Positions 37,453-46,980 of a DNA stretch of 64,000 bases are shown piece after piece. The position numbers were made by a program, and so were the translations under genes. The DNA comes from an uncultured Legionella sp. (lineage in GTDB: Bacteria > Pseudomonadota > Gammaproteobacteria > Legionellales > Legionellaceae): contig CABHON010000024.1 in assembly GCA_902168255.1 (NCBI GenBank), forward strand, positions 45,406 through 109,405. The letters run 5' to 3'. The notes beneath the pieces were generated by a model. It saw nothing but the letters and a program-made list of their open reading frames with translations, was not told the DNA's origin and ran no database searches. How positions within the stretch are numbered: position 1 is the first letter of the stretch; each line of letters starts with the position of its first letter.

Positions 37453-38814
37453 ATGAAGCCTATTTTTTCACGCAAAAATGATTTTTACCCTTTATTAAAA
37501 CTACTCTTACCTTTAATTGCCGTCAGTATTGTTAATTCGGGTACCAGTTTTTTTGAAACGCTATTTCTGGCACATTTAAGTACGAATGTATTAGCAGCTG
37601 GCGCACTGGTGGGATGGTTATTTGGTACCTTAGTCGTTATTTTGTTTGGCACATTGAGTGCCATTAATGTGCTGATTTCACATCAACATGGCGCAAAAGA
37701 AGAACAACATATTGTTTCTGTGGTTCGTGATGGGTTTGCATTAGCCGGATTATTGTTCATTCCAACTTTTTTACTGTTATGGAACATGCCGCCTATTTTC
37801 CTTATTTTAGGTCAAACTCCCTTTGTTGTGGCCCAAGCCAAAGCTTATTTACATCCGTTAGCATGGGCATTATTACCAAATCTCATCACCACGGTCTTTC
37901 TTCAGTTTTTATTAGGTTTAGGACGCACGCGCGTTGTCATGGTTTTTACCGTGATGTCTACGCCATTAACTATCTTGCTCAGTTATTTATTAATTTTTGG
38001 GCACTGGGGTTTACCCGCCTTACACATTGCAGGCGCTGGCTGGGGAATCATGTTAAGCAACACCATTTCCGCCATTGTTTTAGTCATCTACATTTTACGA
38101 AAAGAAGAATATAAAGCCTATTGGAAATACGGATTTCACTTCAAATCCCCTTCTTTTATTTTCGAATTGGTGCGCGTGGGACTGCCCATGGGATTGATGT
38201 ATTGTGTTAAAGTCGGTTTTTTCTTAACACTCATGCTCTTCATGGGGACATTAGGTGTTCAGGCATTAGCCGCCAATCAAATTGTTTTTCAATATTTTGG
38301 TCCCTTAATGGGCATTGCTTTTTCGATTGCTCAAGCGGTTACTATCCGCATGGGACATGAATTGGGTGCAAAAAATTCCCATGCGGCCCAATGTACCAGT
38401 TCTGCAGGAACTAGTTTAACGTTATTGCTCATGTTATTGGCCGCTCTGTGCTATTGGTGTTTCCCTCAGACATTAATTAGTATTGATTTGAATATTTATA
38501 ACGTGAATCACGCCGTAATTGTTCAAAATGCCACTGTCTTTTTCGCTATTGCCGCCTTGTTTCAAATTTTTGAAGCCACCCGAATTACCTTATTTGGTGC
38601 ATTGCGCGCACTTAAAGATACACATTATACGCTCATCACCTCCATCATTTGTTTCTGGGGTATCGCTTTACCGGTGGGCTATTTCTTTTCACACCTGTAT
38701 CACCTCGGCGGCAGAGGTCTTTGGTGGGGAATGGTACTGGGTGGCTTAATCAGTGTTCTCTTACTCTTTTACCGCTTGCAAAAAAAGATGACAAAAATTC
38801 ATGAATTTAACTAA
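37453..38814 (+). CDS. MATE-family efflux transporter
   Basis: A 453-residue protein with 12 hydrophobic helices in two similar halves (LLPLIAVSIVNSGTSFFETLFL; LVRVGLPMGLMYCVKVGFFL), typical of NorM-like MATE exporters, which expel cationic drugs using Na+ or H+ gradients. Divergent from def with a 112-bp gap. Substrate unknown. Confidence 0.88.
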   Translation: MKPIFSRKNDFYPLLKLLLPLIAVSIVNSGTSFFETLFLAHLSTNVLAAGALVGWLFGTLVVILFGTLSAINVLISHQHGAKEEQHIVSVVRDGFALAGLLFIPTFLLLWNMPPIFLILGQTPFVVAQAKAYLHPLAWALLPNLITTVFLQFLLGLGRTRVVMVFTVMSTPLTILLSYLLIFGHWGLPALHIAGAGWGIMLSNTISAIVLVIYILRKEEYKAYWKYGFHFKSPSFIFELVRVGLPMGLMYCVKVGFFLTLMLFMGTLGVQALAANQIVFQYFGPLMGIAFSIAQAVTIRMGHELGAKNSHAAQCTSSAGTSLTLLLMLLAALCYWCFPQTLISIDLNIYNVNHAVIVQNATVFFAIAALFQIFEATRITLFGALRALKDTHYTLITSIICFWGIALPVGYFFSHLYHLGGRGLWWGMVLGGLISVLLLFYRLQKKMTKIHEFN

Positions 38815-38839
38815 ACAATCTATTTTCATTGCCGCGTTA

Positions 38840-39388
38840 TTAAAAATCTTTATGTTTTTTTCTAAATTCCATAAGTTTTTTTGAAATATCATGAATCTTT
38901 ATCAGATCTGACTTTTCAATTTTGTTCTTTCGTATTTTTAAAATAAAGCTCATCAGTTCGGGACACTCATTATACATAGTAATAAGAGTTCTTTTATCTT
39001 TTATTGAAATTTTTTCAGTTGATTTCTCAATTTTTTCTATAATTTTAGCATGGGTTATTTCTTCATCCTCTAGAAAATTATGATCAATAAATTTGTCTAG
39101 TGATGTTACGTGTTCGTCAAAAAAATATGTCACCGCTCTCGATTTCATGTATTGAAACCCCGCGTTAATCACCAAAAGCACCTCTAAAACCCTTCCCACT
39201 ATAGAATCACCCGCAAAACTTGATAAAAAATAGAAATATCCCATTGGCACAACAAGAAACATAATACTCAAAATTGTCCAAGGATTTCCAAGCAAGACAG
39301 AAGGATATGTTTTGCTCATCAATTTTCCTAATGCAACCGAAACAAGGATACATATCAAAAAAACGCCAACAATTACGACTATATCCAT
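38840..39388 (-). CDS. Hypothetical membrane protein
   Basis: A 182-residue protein of unknown family. Residues 1-90 have two to three hydrophobic segments (IVVIVGVFLICILVSVALG; IMFLVVPMGYFYFLSS). Residues 95-182 are a charged, helical cytosolic tail with many Lys and Glu. Codon use is very AT-rich compared with its neighbours to the left. It lies between the MATE gene and the T4SS and may belong to the island. Confidence 0.55.
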   Translation of the reverse strand: MDIVVIVGVFLICILVSVALGKLMSKTYPSVLLGNPWTILSIMFLVVPMGYFYFLSSFAGDSIVGRVLEVLLVINAGFQYMKSRAVTYFFDEHVTSLDKFIDHNFLEDEEITHAKIIEKIEKSTEKISIKDKRTLITMYNECPELMSFILKIRKNKIEKSDLIKIHDISKKLMEFRKKHKDF

Positions 39389-39536
39389 ACTCTCAATACT
39401 CTCTTAATTTAATTTCTTATAATAACCACAGATTACCAAAGTGTTTATCAACTTTTGGAACGAAAGCACATCACTGCTTCATTATCAAAATAGAAACCGA
39501 CGCTTCCATTTATACCGTTCATATTTGACCTTTGTT

Positions 39537-39743
39537 TTACTTGGATTTGGCAGTTAAACAATTGAGATGTTCATTTAGGTAATCTGATTGTTCTTTTTCT
39601 GCTGCTGATAAAGTTGCTGCTAGTTTCTCTTTTTCCCTACCCACAGCAGCTTCCCAAGCATTCAAGAGTTTCTGTGTTTTTCTCTCAAGCTTCATATATT
39701 CTACTATTATCGGATAGCATTTCTCTGGTAACATGTAGGTCAT
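39537..39743 (-). CDS. Small coiled-coil protein downstream of virD4
   Basis: A 68-residue, highly charged helical protein (EREKEKLAATLSAAEKEQS in part), with no recognised family. It lies 93 bp after virD4 on the same strand and could be the last gene of the T4SS operon. It may be real but is small. Confidence 0.4.
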   Translation of the reverse strand: MTYMLPEKCYPIIVEYMKLERKTQKLLNAWEAAVGREKEKLAATLSAAEKEQSDYLNEHLNCLTAKSK

Positions 39744-39836
39744 ATTTTTCTACCAATCAAGCAACACATTTACGTTTCTGCCACTATACATTATCCCCGA
39801 TTATCAAAACAACAAAATTTTTTATTGTGTGCACAC

Positions 39837-41921
39837 TTAAGTAATCTCCTCATCGTAACAAGACAATGCTTCTTGAGATTCCGCTTTCGCCTGCTGTTTT
39901 TCTTTGATTTCTTTTTCTTTGAAATATTGACGCACGCCAGATTGATCAAAAGGCACAATTTTAGCTTGTAATATGGGTAGAGTAATAGGATCAATTTTAC
40001 GCTTTTTGAGCTCAGAATCATCAAACCATGGATTTTTGTTCGCCAAAACTGGTGCCGCTCCTTCTATTGATATTATCATTTTGTTGGGATTCAATTTCAT
40101 GATTTCATCAGGACTCATCAGGGGAATCTTGGTAACGCTCATGGTTTGGCTACTTTTAAATAACCCATCGCCACCAGTTTGAGTGTTCTGAGAACGTTGT
40201 TCCACTGTTTTAGATCCTAACCAACCTGAAATTAGCTCAGCAGCTTTAAAATCATTTTGAGCAAAAGCTACACGGTATTTACTATTAATAAAAGCTTTTG
40301 CTCCATTTTCTCCATAAGTTACATATAGTTGGGGTAAGTCTTGAATCAATGCCATCATCCGTACGCGGTATTCCCGCATAAAACCCACACCCTTTTGATA
40401 AACATCCATTTTTTTCAAAGCACTAAATTCATCTAAAATAAGCAGTACACCATACGGATCTTTATTTAAATCTGGTACCTCTCGTAACATAGCATCCATC
40501 ACCTGCTGGTAAAATACGGTAAGCAACGGTGATAGCCGACTCAAGTTATCGCTACCCGTTGCAACATACACTGTCATACGTATTTTTTTAAATTGCGTGA
40601 TATCAAAATCACTATGAGATGTTGCTGAATCAACTAATGGATTATCAAACAGTTCAAAGTAACTTAAAAATGACTGTAAAATACTAGATTGCAATTTGTA
40701 GTCATTTTGCAAATATTGGAAAAAATTACGTCGACATAACGGATCAAGTACTTGTGAACCTGGTGGCAATTGTTTTCGCGCTATCACCTCTTGCATAAGC
40801 TTATTCACTTCATGCAATAATAGTTCTTGCCCATTAAGTAGTCTCTGTTCCATAGTATCATCGTATAAATCACCACGAATAATCTGTTCATCTCCATCAA
40901 CAAACGCATAATGTAATCCCGTTTCATCAGCATACAAGTAAAAATTCCCTTCCATGACGTTTTCAGGACAGTAGAATTTAATTTCAAAGCCATTTGCCAT
41001 GACACCACCAATCCATCCTTGGAAATTGGGAGTGTTTTTCACCAAACGCGTCATTTCACCTAGTGTTTTTGGTCTGTCAGGTGTATCCAATAAGTATAAT
41101 TGGAGCGCCACAAATAATTGACGAGGCGCAGATGTCCATAAAGGATCATTCGCATTCGGATTTTCAGGAATAAGGATATTAGCAATCTTTTGGAGATCAT
41201 CCACGCGTAATAAAGGATTTTTACTCACTGAGTCAATTGGATTGTAAGCATGAGTTTTTCCATCTCGGCTACCCGGATTCCATAAAAAACAAGATTGACC
41301 ATATTTTGCGCGAAATCCCGATGTATCCTCAAAAAGCGTACCTTTAATATCTTGCACAATACAAGAACCTGACCATGTCAATAAATTAGGAGTAACCAGC
41401 GAGTTGGTCTTTTTCGATCCACTGGGCGCAAAAACAAACACATGCTCAAAACCATCCACGCGTAAATATCGGCCCCATTTTTTTCCTAAAATAACTCCCT
41501 CTTCAGCTAAAAGCCCCGCTTTCTTTGCCTCAAAAAAAGTGGCCCAATGAGCATTACCAAATAAGGTACTTTGTGTTTTTTTTAATCCAAAAATTACTAA
41601 AGTTAACAACAATCCCAAGGGTGCTATGAGTGAAAAAATCCAATGACGCTTTAGCTCTGGCTCAGAAAAAGCATAATCAGTATATTGAATAAAATCCCAT
41701 GGACTCCAATCTGTTCCGAAGGGATATCCTAAAAAGTGCATAAAAAGACCGCAACTTAATGACAAGCTGCCAAAGATTCCCACTACAATAATCATACCCA
41801 CACTAATTTTTTTAATATGGTTACCACAAAATTTTAAGCACTTAGCAATCTGAATGTACAATGGTTTTGTGGCAATAAAGAATCCTTTTAATAAGTTAGA
41901 ATTATTTTCAATAAACTTCAT
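39837..41921 (-). CDS. virD4: T4SS coupling protein VirD4/TraG
   Basis: A 694-residue coupling protein. Two N-terminal membrane helices (about 42-65 and 93-112), then the ATPase: a Walker A-like FAPSGSKKTNSLVTPNLL at 164-181, Walker B LLILDEFSALKKMDV, and the conserved PQLYVTYGENGA and RVAFAQNDFKAAELIS. The all-alpha domain is about 240-430. It recruits substrates to the VirB channel. The Walker A has Lys where GSGKT normally has its second Gly. A related mini-protein is encoded at 43001. It is near the end of the virB operon. Confidence 0.9.
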   Translation of the reverse strand: MKFIENNSNLLKGFFIATKPLYIQIAKCLKFCGNHIKKISVGMIIVVGIFGSLSLSCGLFMHFLGYPFGTDWSPWDFIQYTDYAFSEPELKRHWIFSLIAPLGLLLTLVIFGLKKTQSTLFGNAHWATFFEAKKAGLLAEEGVILGKKWGRYLRVDGFEHVFVFAPSGSKKTNSLVTPNLLTWSGSCIVQDIKGTLFEDTSGFRAKYGQSCFLWNPGSRDGKTHAYNPIDSVSKNPLLRVDDLQKIANILIPENPNANDPLWTSAPRQLFVALQLYLLDTPDRPKTLGEMTRLVKNTPNFQGWIGGVMANGFEIKFYCPENVMEGNFYLYADETGLHYAFVDGDEQIIRGDLYDDTMEQRLLNGQELLLHEVNKLMQEVIARKQLPPGSQVLDPLCRRNFFQYLQNDYKLQSSILQSFLSYFELFDNPLVDSATSHSDFDITQFKKIRMTVYVATGSDNLSRLSPLLTVFYQQVMDAMLREVPDLNKDPYGVLLILDEFSALKKMDVYQKGVGFMREYRVRMMALIQDLPQLYVTYGENGAKAFINSKYRVAFAQNDFKAAELISGWLGSKTVEQRSQNTQTGGDGLFKSSQTMSVTKIPLMSPDEIMKLNPNKMIISIEGAAPVLANKNPWFDDSELKKRKIDPITLPILQAKIVPFDQSGVRQYFKEKEIKEKQQAKAESQEALSCYDEEIT

Positions 41922-41935
41922 TTTTATATTTCCTT

Positions 41936-42685
41936 TTAAAACGGTGCTGTATCATCTTCTTCTGAAGACTCAATCAATTTCAGCCTTGTTTCATTATAAT
42001 GCTGTTGGATTTGTTTGCTCTCTGATTCTGATTGAAATTCACAAACACTTTTATACAAAGTTTCTGCTTCTTGATATAGGACACTTTGATCATCATCTCC
42101 TTCAAAAAATTCACGCTCTTCTGCAAATTTATCGAGAACCCATTCCGGGTAGTCAATCTGCATCAATTGCGTCTTATTTGGTTCAAAAAATTGAAAATGC
42201 ATCAGACCTTTCCAATAATCCATTTTAGTTGGAGATTGCCACACGGAAGTAAGGTTCATTCGATAACCCGTCTCGGATTCTAAAAAGAATCGATCAATCA
42301 TTTCATCCACAAATTCATGCATCAAGGTGATGTAATGTCGCTCACGAGCAGATACCAAACGCTCCTCTGGGTAAAGCCAAGCCCACTCAACACGTTTAGT
42401 GTGGGCATGCGTTTCTTCTGATTTTAGCTGTTCAAATTTTATTTGAATTTGTTGAAAAAATGATTGCATGGCAGGCTGTCTTTTCTCCAAAAAAAGATCT
42501 AGCCATCTTTTTGGAAGATGCAACCGAATAAAAAAAGAATAATTCGTGATCTCCAAAAAGATAATGTGCTCTGCAAGATCAGAATCAATAAAAGGGCTAT
42601 ATTGCATCGTATTTGGAAAAATTGATGTAAATTGTTGAATAATTTTTTCAAAAACAACGCAATATTTTTCATCAAAATAACGCAT
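41936..42685 (-). CDS. Uncharacterised T4SS-operon protein
   Basis: A 249-residue soluble, acidic protein of no recognised family. It has no signal peptide or membrane helix. The middle contains YPEERLVSARERHYITLMHEF and a C-terminal acidic helix ends SSEEDDTAPF. It sits between a lipoprotein gene and virD4, with gaps of about 15 bp, so it probably works with the coupling protein. In position it resembles the unassigned lvr genes near Legionella lvhD4, but I cannot confirm that. Confidence 0.55.
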   Translation of the reverse strand: MRYFDEKYCVVFEKIIQQFTSIFPNTMQYSPFIDSDLAEHIIFLEITNYSFFIRLHLPKRWLDLFLEKRQPAMQSFFQQIQIKFEQLKSEETHAHTKRVEWAWLYPEERLVSARERHYITLMHEFVDEMIDRFFLESETGYRMNLTSVWQSPTKMDYWKGLMHFQFFEPNKTQLMQIDYPEWVLDKFAEEREFFEGDDDQSVLYQEAETLYKSVCEFQSESESKQIQQHYNETRLKLIESSEEDDTAPF

Positions 42686-42701
42686 ATTTACCTCTTAATA
42701 C

Positions 42702-43004
42702 TCAGCCTTTATTCGTCTCGTTTTTATCATCATTTTTTTCCAAATGACAATATTCCTCAATGCTCATAATGATCTCTGGTTTTTGCTTTTGTTGGGTTCG
42801 AGCTTTGTTAACGTTTTGCATTTTAAGATAATAATCAGGATATTCTTTTTTACACTGCGTTTCTGCTTCCGAAGATTTAGAGCTTCCCCATTTATAAGCA
42901 CCTATACCACCACCAATAGCAGCAGCAATACAGCCTTGCAAAGAAATAGCTAATAATCCTACGCCAGCAATACTTAATAGTTTTGAAAAATTTTTACGCT
43001 TCAT
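42702..43004 (-). CDS. Small lipoprotein in T4SS operon
   Basis: A 100-residue protein with a lipoprotein signal ending in the lipobox LQGC (Cys25) and a following glycine-rich AAAIGGGIGAYKWG segment. The rest is Lys/Gln/Glu-rich. Start overlaps the stop of the upstream gene by 4 nt (ATGA). No family assigned. It might serve in exclusion or in the outer membrane. Confidence 0.6.
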   Translation of the reverse strand: MKRKNFSKLLSIAGVGLLAISLQGCIAAAIGGGIGAYKWGSSKSSEAETQCKKEYPDYYLKMQNVNKARTQQKQKPEIIMSIEEYCHLEKNDDKNETNKG

Positions 43005-43438
43005 ACGGTTTGCTCCTCATTTATTTTATTATCAATAGGCTTAAAATGACTTAAAAAAACCTCTACAATAGTTTGTTGTAATCGCAGATCACACTGTAAA
43101 AAACGATTGAAATGTTCAACACAATAAGGATCCAAGGCAGCTTCTTGAGTAATAAGTACCTCTTGAATCCAAGCTGATAAATTGGCCTTTTTCAGTCTTA
43201 CCATATCTTCTACTTTTTTAGATGGTTCTGATGAATCTAATAAATATAATTGAAGTGCTATCCATAAATTTCTCGATGCGGCGACCCAGAAAGGTTCACT
43301 CATTGAGTGTAGCGGAATCGTCAGCTCTGCTATTTTTCCTAAAAAATGAATACGTCGTTCTCGTGTCTCATTTTCTTTTGTAAGAAGCTTTTCTGAATTC
43401 ACTTCTTGTGATGATGATAAGTTAATATTCATAGACAT
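43001..43438 (-). CDS. VirD4-derived mini-protein (all-alpha-domain-like segments)
   Basis: A 145-residue protein that aligns with two parts of the VirD4 in this operon. Residues 34-96 (KIAELTIP...ALQLYLLDSS...MVRL) match VirD4 245-307, and residues 100-137 (ALDPYCVEHFNRFLQCDLRLQ) match VirD4 391-428. The 83 VirD4 residues between are missing, as are both ATPase motifs and the membrane helices. These segments belong to the all-alpha domain that binds substrates in coupling proteins. It is intact, in-frame and coupled to its neighbours, so it looks functional, for instance as a substrate adaptor or competitor. Confidence 0.7.
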   Translation of the reverse strand: MSMNINLSSSQEVNSEKLLTKENETRERRIHFLGKIAELTIPLHSMSEPFWVAASRNLWIALQLYLLDSSEPSKKVEDMVRLKKANLSAWIQEVLITQEAALDPYCVEHFNRFLQCDLRLQQTIVEVFLSHFKPIDNKINEEQTV

Positions 43439-43454
43439 AGTCTCCTGTTATTCA

Positions 43455-43895
43455 TTAAGCGGATAATACTTTTTCGAGTTCCTGATTTTTTTTTAAAACA
43501 AGTTTGGCGTATTTGGCATTTACCTTGGGTGTTTTTGAGTTGTATCCTGCGACACTTTCCCAATAGGGCTTATTATTTACAACACCGTCTGCAATGGCTT
43601 GACTTAAAATCCACGTCCCCACTTCAACATTGGTGCAAGGATCATCCCTCAGTTCTTCTTTACTAATGCCATACTTTGACAATGTAGGCAGCCAAATTGT
43701 ATTGATTTGCATGCTGCCGTAATCAATCGTGCCATTATCATTTCTATGCTCCAAGCCCTTTTTACCTCCTTCCATATTCAAAACAGAAATGATGGTTTTA
43801 GCGGGAACCTGATAAGCAATAGCTGCTTGATTAATACATTCAATAGGTACATCATGAATAAGCAGTTGACTCGCAACCAATAGGGTTTTTATCAT
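43455..43895 (-). CDS. virB1: VirB1-like lytic transglycosylase
   Basis: A 146-residue lysozyme-like transglycosylase. The catalytic Glu lies in LNMEGGKKG, with DYGSMQIN and ESVAGYNS motifs of the family. It would open peptidoglycan for channel assembly. The hydrophobic N-terminus (KTLLVASQLLI) may direct export. The start overlaps virB11's stop by 4 nt. Confidence 0.8.
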   Translation of the reverse strand: MIKTLLVASQLLIHDVPIECINQAAIAYQVPAKTIISVLNMEGGKKGLEHRNDNGTIDYGSMQINTIWLPTLSKYGISKEELRDDPCTNVEVGTWILSQAIADGVVNNKPYWESVAGYNSKTPKVNAKYAKLVLKKNQELEKVLSA

Positions 43896-44965
43896 TTTGT
43901 ATCCCTCTCATTATTAAAGGCGGAATAAATTTCCGTTACAATGCGTTGATAACCCTCAGTTGTTCGAATACGTTTCATTTGAACAACCACATCGATAATA
44001 AAATTAAGATCAGATAAAATATCGGCACGCGATAAGTTCACGGCGGGATTAGATTGAACCATATTCGACAAACGTAAAAACACCGCACTAGGATTGGTTG
44101 CATGAAGACTCACCATGCTGCCCGTATGTCCTGTTAAGGCCGCATTCATGAAATCCAACGCTTCTGCCCCGCGCATTTCTCCAAAAATAATACGATCGGG
44201 CAAAAACCGCAGGCACATTTCAACGAGATCAGCCATAGTAACTTTTGCAATACCCTGATTTCCCTTTGAAATTAAAAAATGACCATAGTCAGGATGTATC
44301 TCCTCCTTTAAATACAATTCACGAGTATCTTCCAAAGTTAATAGTCGCTGGTCACTCGGTATTTCTTTTAAACACGCATTGAGCAAAGTGGTTTTACCAC
44401 TACCGGTACTACCAGAGATTATGATGTTTTTTTCTAATAAAATAGCATTTTTTAAAAACTCACCATAGTTTCCTTCCGCAAAAAGATGAGTTAATACTTC
44501 ATCCTCTTCATTTAAAATGCGTGGAGTCTCTTTAAAGAATGGCAAAAAATGCGGTTTTGTTTTAGATAACAACCCATCATCAATAAGCTGAGACAAACTC
44601 ATATCAGGTATAATTTGTTTACGAAAAGAGAGCATTGGCGCCCCTTCACGGCTGGTTGCGGCTACCGGTGCCATTGTTACCTGAATACGATGCCCTTGGG
44701 GTAAAGATGCCGAAAGCAACGGATTTTCATTGGAAACGACTTGAGATTGTTGATTTGCAATTAATCGACATAACGTTTCCAGATATTTCTTCGTTAAAGC
44801 AGGTACATTAACAAACTGTTTTCCTTTTGCATTCCACACAATAATTTGACCTGGAATGTTAATATGAATATCACTTACATCGGATGCATCAAGCCATTGT
44901 GCGATTGGGGCTAAGTAATGACTTAGCCCTTCAACACCCGTAATCATCGGTTTAACATTAAGCAT
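43892..44965 (-). CDS. virB11: T4SS hexameric ATPase VirB11
   Basis: A 357-residue traffic ATPase with Walker A SGSTGSGKTTLLNACL, Asp box (TLEDTRELYL), Walker B RIIFGEMRGAEALDFMNA and His box (TGHTGSMVSLHA). It powers pilus assembly and translocation from the cytoplasmic face. It overlaps virB10 by 8 nt. Confidence 0.95.
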   Translation of the reverse strand: MLNVKPMITGVEGLSHYLAPIAQWLDASDVSDIHINIPGQIIVWNAKGKQFVNVPALTKKYLETLCRLIANQQSQVVSNENPLLSASLPQGHRIQVTMAPVAATSREGAPMLSFRKQIIPDMSLSQLIDDGLLSKTKPHFLPFFKETPRILNEEDEVLTHLFAEGNYGEFLKNAILLEKNIIISGSTGSGKTTLLNACLKEIPSDQRLLTLEDTRELYLKEEIHPDYGHFLISKGNQGIAKVTMADLVEMCLRFLPDRIIFGEMRGAEALDFMNAALTGHTGSMVSLHATNPSAVFLRLSNMVQSNPAVNLSRADILSDLNFIIDVVVQMKRIRTTEGYQRIVTEIYSAFNNERDTK

Positions 44966-46172
44966 GAGGAGAACCTCCTACATTATGAAATGATAAATCA
45001 CGGTTCACAAATACATTAATCTTATCACCTTGATGAATAATAATCGTAGGCTTACGACTCATTGAAGAGAGTAATGTAGCATTAGCAGATTGTTGGAAAT
45101 TATCAGACATCATCATACGATAATTCGAAGCAGAGTTATAACCTGCATCCTGATCTACTCCAGCGGTAGCAATAGCACCACCCACAATACTGACCAACGT
45201 AGCTCCTCCAAAACGTTCAAAGAAGTGCGTTTGTAATACATCTGCGCCAAGCCCTGCTGTTCCCAATGCGTCTGTACCTGGAGAACCTAGCATAATACTC
45301 GTACCATCTGGGCGAATCAGGCGTGTCCACATCACAAACACTCGCTCCTGTCCCATGGAAATACCAGCGCTATATTGCCCAATTAAAGTAGAGCCTTTTG
45401 GAATCAACAATTCTTTACCAGAATTTCCATAAATATCTTGACTCACATTGGCTTTGACCATTCCAGGTAAATCAGAGTTAATGGCGGTTTGTAACACACC
45501 TGAAATCAATGTACCTTGAGTCACTGTCTCATCACGATAAGGAATCGTGGTGGCTTCCACGCGGTCGACTGATTTATCTGATACAGAATCGGCAAATGCT
45601 TCATTAGGATCATTGCTTGTAGAATGTTGCGCTTTTTTCAAAGCCGCTATTTGATCATTAGATAACGGTAATTGGCCTTGAATTGAATGAGCTTGAGCAA
45701 AACTTGTTGTACCAGATGCGGCATTTATTGATGGTGCATTTGCCTTCGCTCGTTTATAAAAACTGGTCGGCGCATTTTGACGCGCGCGATACGCCACTTC
45801 TTGTGCTTTCAACCACTTCATTTTTTCTCTGATTACCGCAGGATCTTCTTTTGGCTCGATCACCTTTTTAGGTTTTGGAACTGGTGCTATGACAGTCTCT
45901 GGCTTTGACACATTATGATATTCTGGAATATCTTGAGTCGCTGTTTTATCGACAGTCGCAACGGGAGTTTCAACTTTTTTGTTATTTTTTAAAAGTACCA
46001 TCACAACCAATACCACCGCGACACCAATGACGATCCATTTTTTGTAATCTTTCCGTGGTTGAGCGACCTTAGGTAACTCATCTCCCGCGAAAGTAGAAGA
46101 AGAATTTTTTTCATCTGGGTTAGGCTTAATGGGTTTTTCCGGTAACGGAAAATCATTTTCGTTATCTTTCAT
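44958..46172 (-). CDS. virB10: T4SS core component VirB10
   Basis: A VirB10/TrbI protein, 404 residues from ATG 46172. This start is preferred to TTG 46184 because GAGG sits six bases upstream. A short cytosolic Pro-rich tail precedes one membrane helix (WIVIGVAVVLVVMVLL), a Pro/Lys-rich linker, and a C-terminal barrel with GTLISGVLQTAINSDLPG and LIPKGSTLIGQY. It spans both membranes in the core complex and senses ATP energy from VirB11/VirD4. Confidence 0.93.
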   Translation of the reverse strand: MKDNENDFPLPEKPIKPNPDEKNSSSTFAGDELPKVAQPRKDYKKWIVIGVAVVLVVMVLLKNNKKVETPVATVDKTATQDIPEYHNVSKPETVIAPVPKPKKVIEPKEDPAVIREKMKWLKAQEVAYRARQNAPTSFYKRAKANAPSINAASGTTSFAQAHSIQGQLPLSNDQIAALKKAQHSTSNDPNEAFADSVSDKSVDRVEATTIPYRDETVTQGTLISGVLQTAINSDLPGMVKANVSQDIYGNSGKELLIPKGSTLIGQYSAGISMGQERVFVMWTRLIRPDGTSIMLGSPGTDALGTAGLGADVLQTHFFERFGGATLVSIVGGAIATAGVDQDAGYNSASNYRMMMSDNFQQSANATLLSSMSRKPTIIIHQGDKINVFVNRDLSFHNVGGSPHA

Positions 46173-46180
46173 AGCAAACC

Positions 46181-46963
46181 TCAAGTAGTCGCATAATTTT
46201 GGTTAAATACACAGCTCGCATCATTCGCACCATTGCTACGAATAGTAAATTGGGGTGCCAAACGTTCAACAACAATGTACTGGCCTTTCATATGCCAATT
46301 CGCCAAGGACTCATGACCCTGTCCATCCACAATAAAAATGGCGGGATTATCGTGATTTGGGCCAAATTCAAAATACGTAAACGTACCATCATCAAAGGCA
46401 CGGATAGGAACATTATTCAAAGAGCAACGCTCACTGTAGCTATAATTCCAGTTCCAATCTAAAGGACTGGCTTGATTGTCAGCGACTACTGCTTCTTTTT
46501 CGCGAAGCTTTGCGGCATTTTTAGCCATAATCGCTGCTGCTTCTTCTAAGGGATACGTAAACTTAACATTGTAAGTAGGTGGTAATGACTTTATACCTGG
46601 CGTTTTTACGGGTGCGATAATTCTGAAATGATACGCATGCTTGTTCGTAACCACTGCAAGATTCGTATCTGTAAAATCAATGGTCGGTTTGATAAACATA
46701 ATATTGGGTACATCTTCATCAAGATCCAAAGTCCAGGCAGCCGTATCACCGCCGTTAGACCAAATGATCGTTTCATCCTCACCAAATTGGATTTCCGTAC
46801 TAATCAGTTGCGTGGCCACAATTGTTACCACCTCATTGGGATTAAAAGCCACAACACGCAGTCGACTATCCGTACTTAACGGTTTTGGATTTTGATTGGC
46901 TAAAGTTAAAGGGCTTATTCCCATTAACAACGCAGCACATAGTAAAACATTCAATTTTTTCAT
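46181..46963 (-). CDS. virB9: T4SS core component VirB9
   Basis: A 260-residue VirB9/TrbG/CagX-type protein with signal peptide (KKLNVLLCAALLMGISPLTLA), an N-terminal beta domain (DSRLRVVAFNPNEVVTI) and a C-terminal domain (YSERC...IRAFDDGTFTYFEFG) that binds VirB7. It forms the outer-membrane core with VirB7 and VirB10. Confidence 0.93.
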   Translation of the reverse strand: MKKLNVLLCAALLMGISPLTLANQNPKPLSTDSRLRVVAFNPNEVVTIVATQLISTEIQFGEDETIIWSNGGDTAAWTLDLDEDVPNIMFIKPTIDFTDTNLAVVTNKHAYHFRIIAPVKTPGIKSLPPTYNVKFTYPLEEAAAIMAKNAAKLREKEAVVADNQASPLDWNWNYSYSERCSLNNVPIRAFDDGTFTYFEFGPNHDNPAIFIVDGQGHESLANWHMKGQYIVVERLAPQFTIRSNGANDASCVFNQNYATT

Positions 46964-46980
46964 TAATAAAACTCCTCTTT

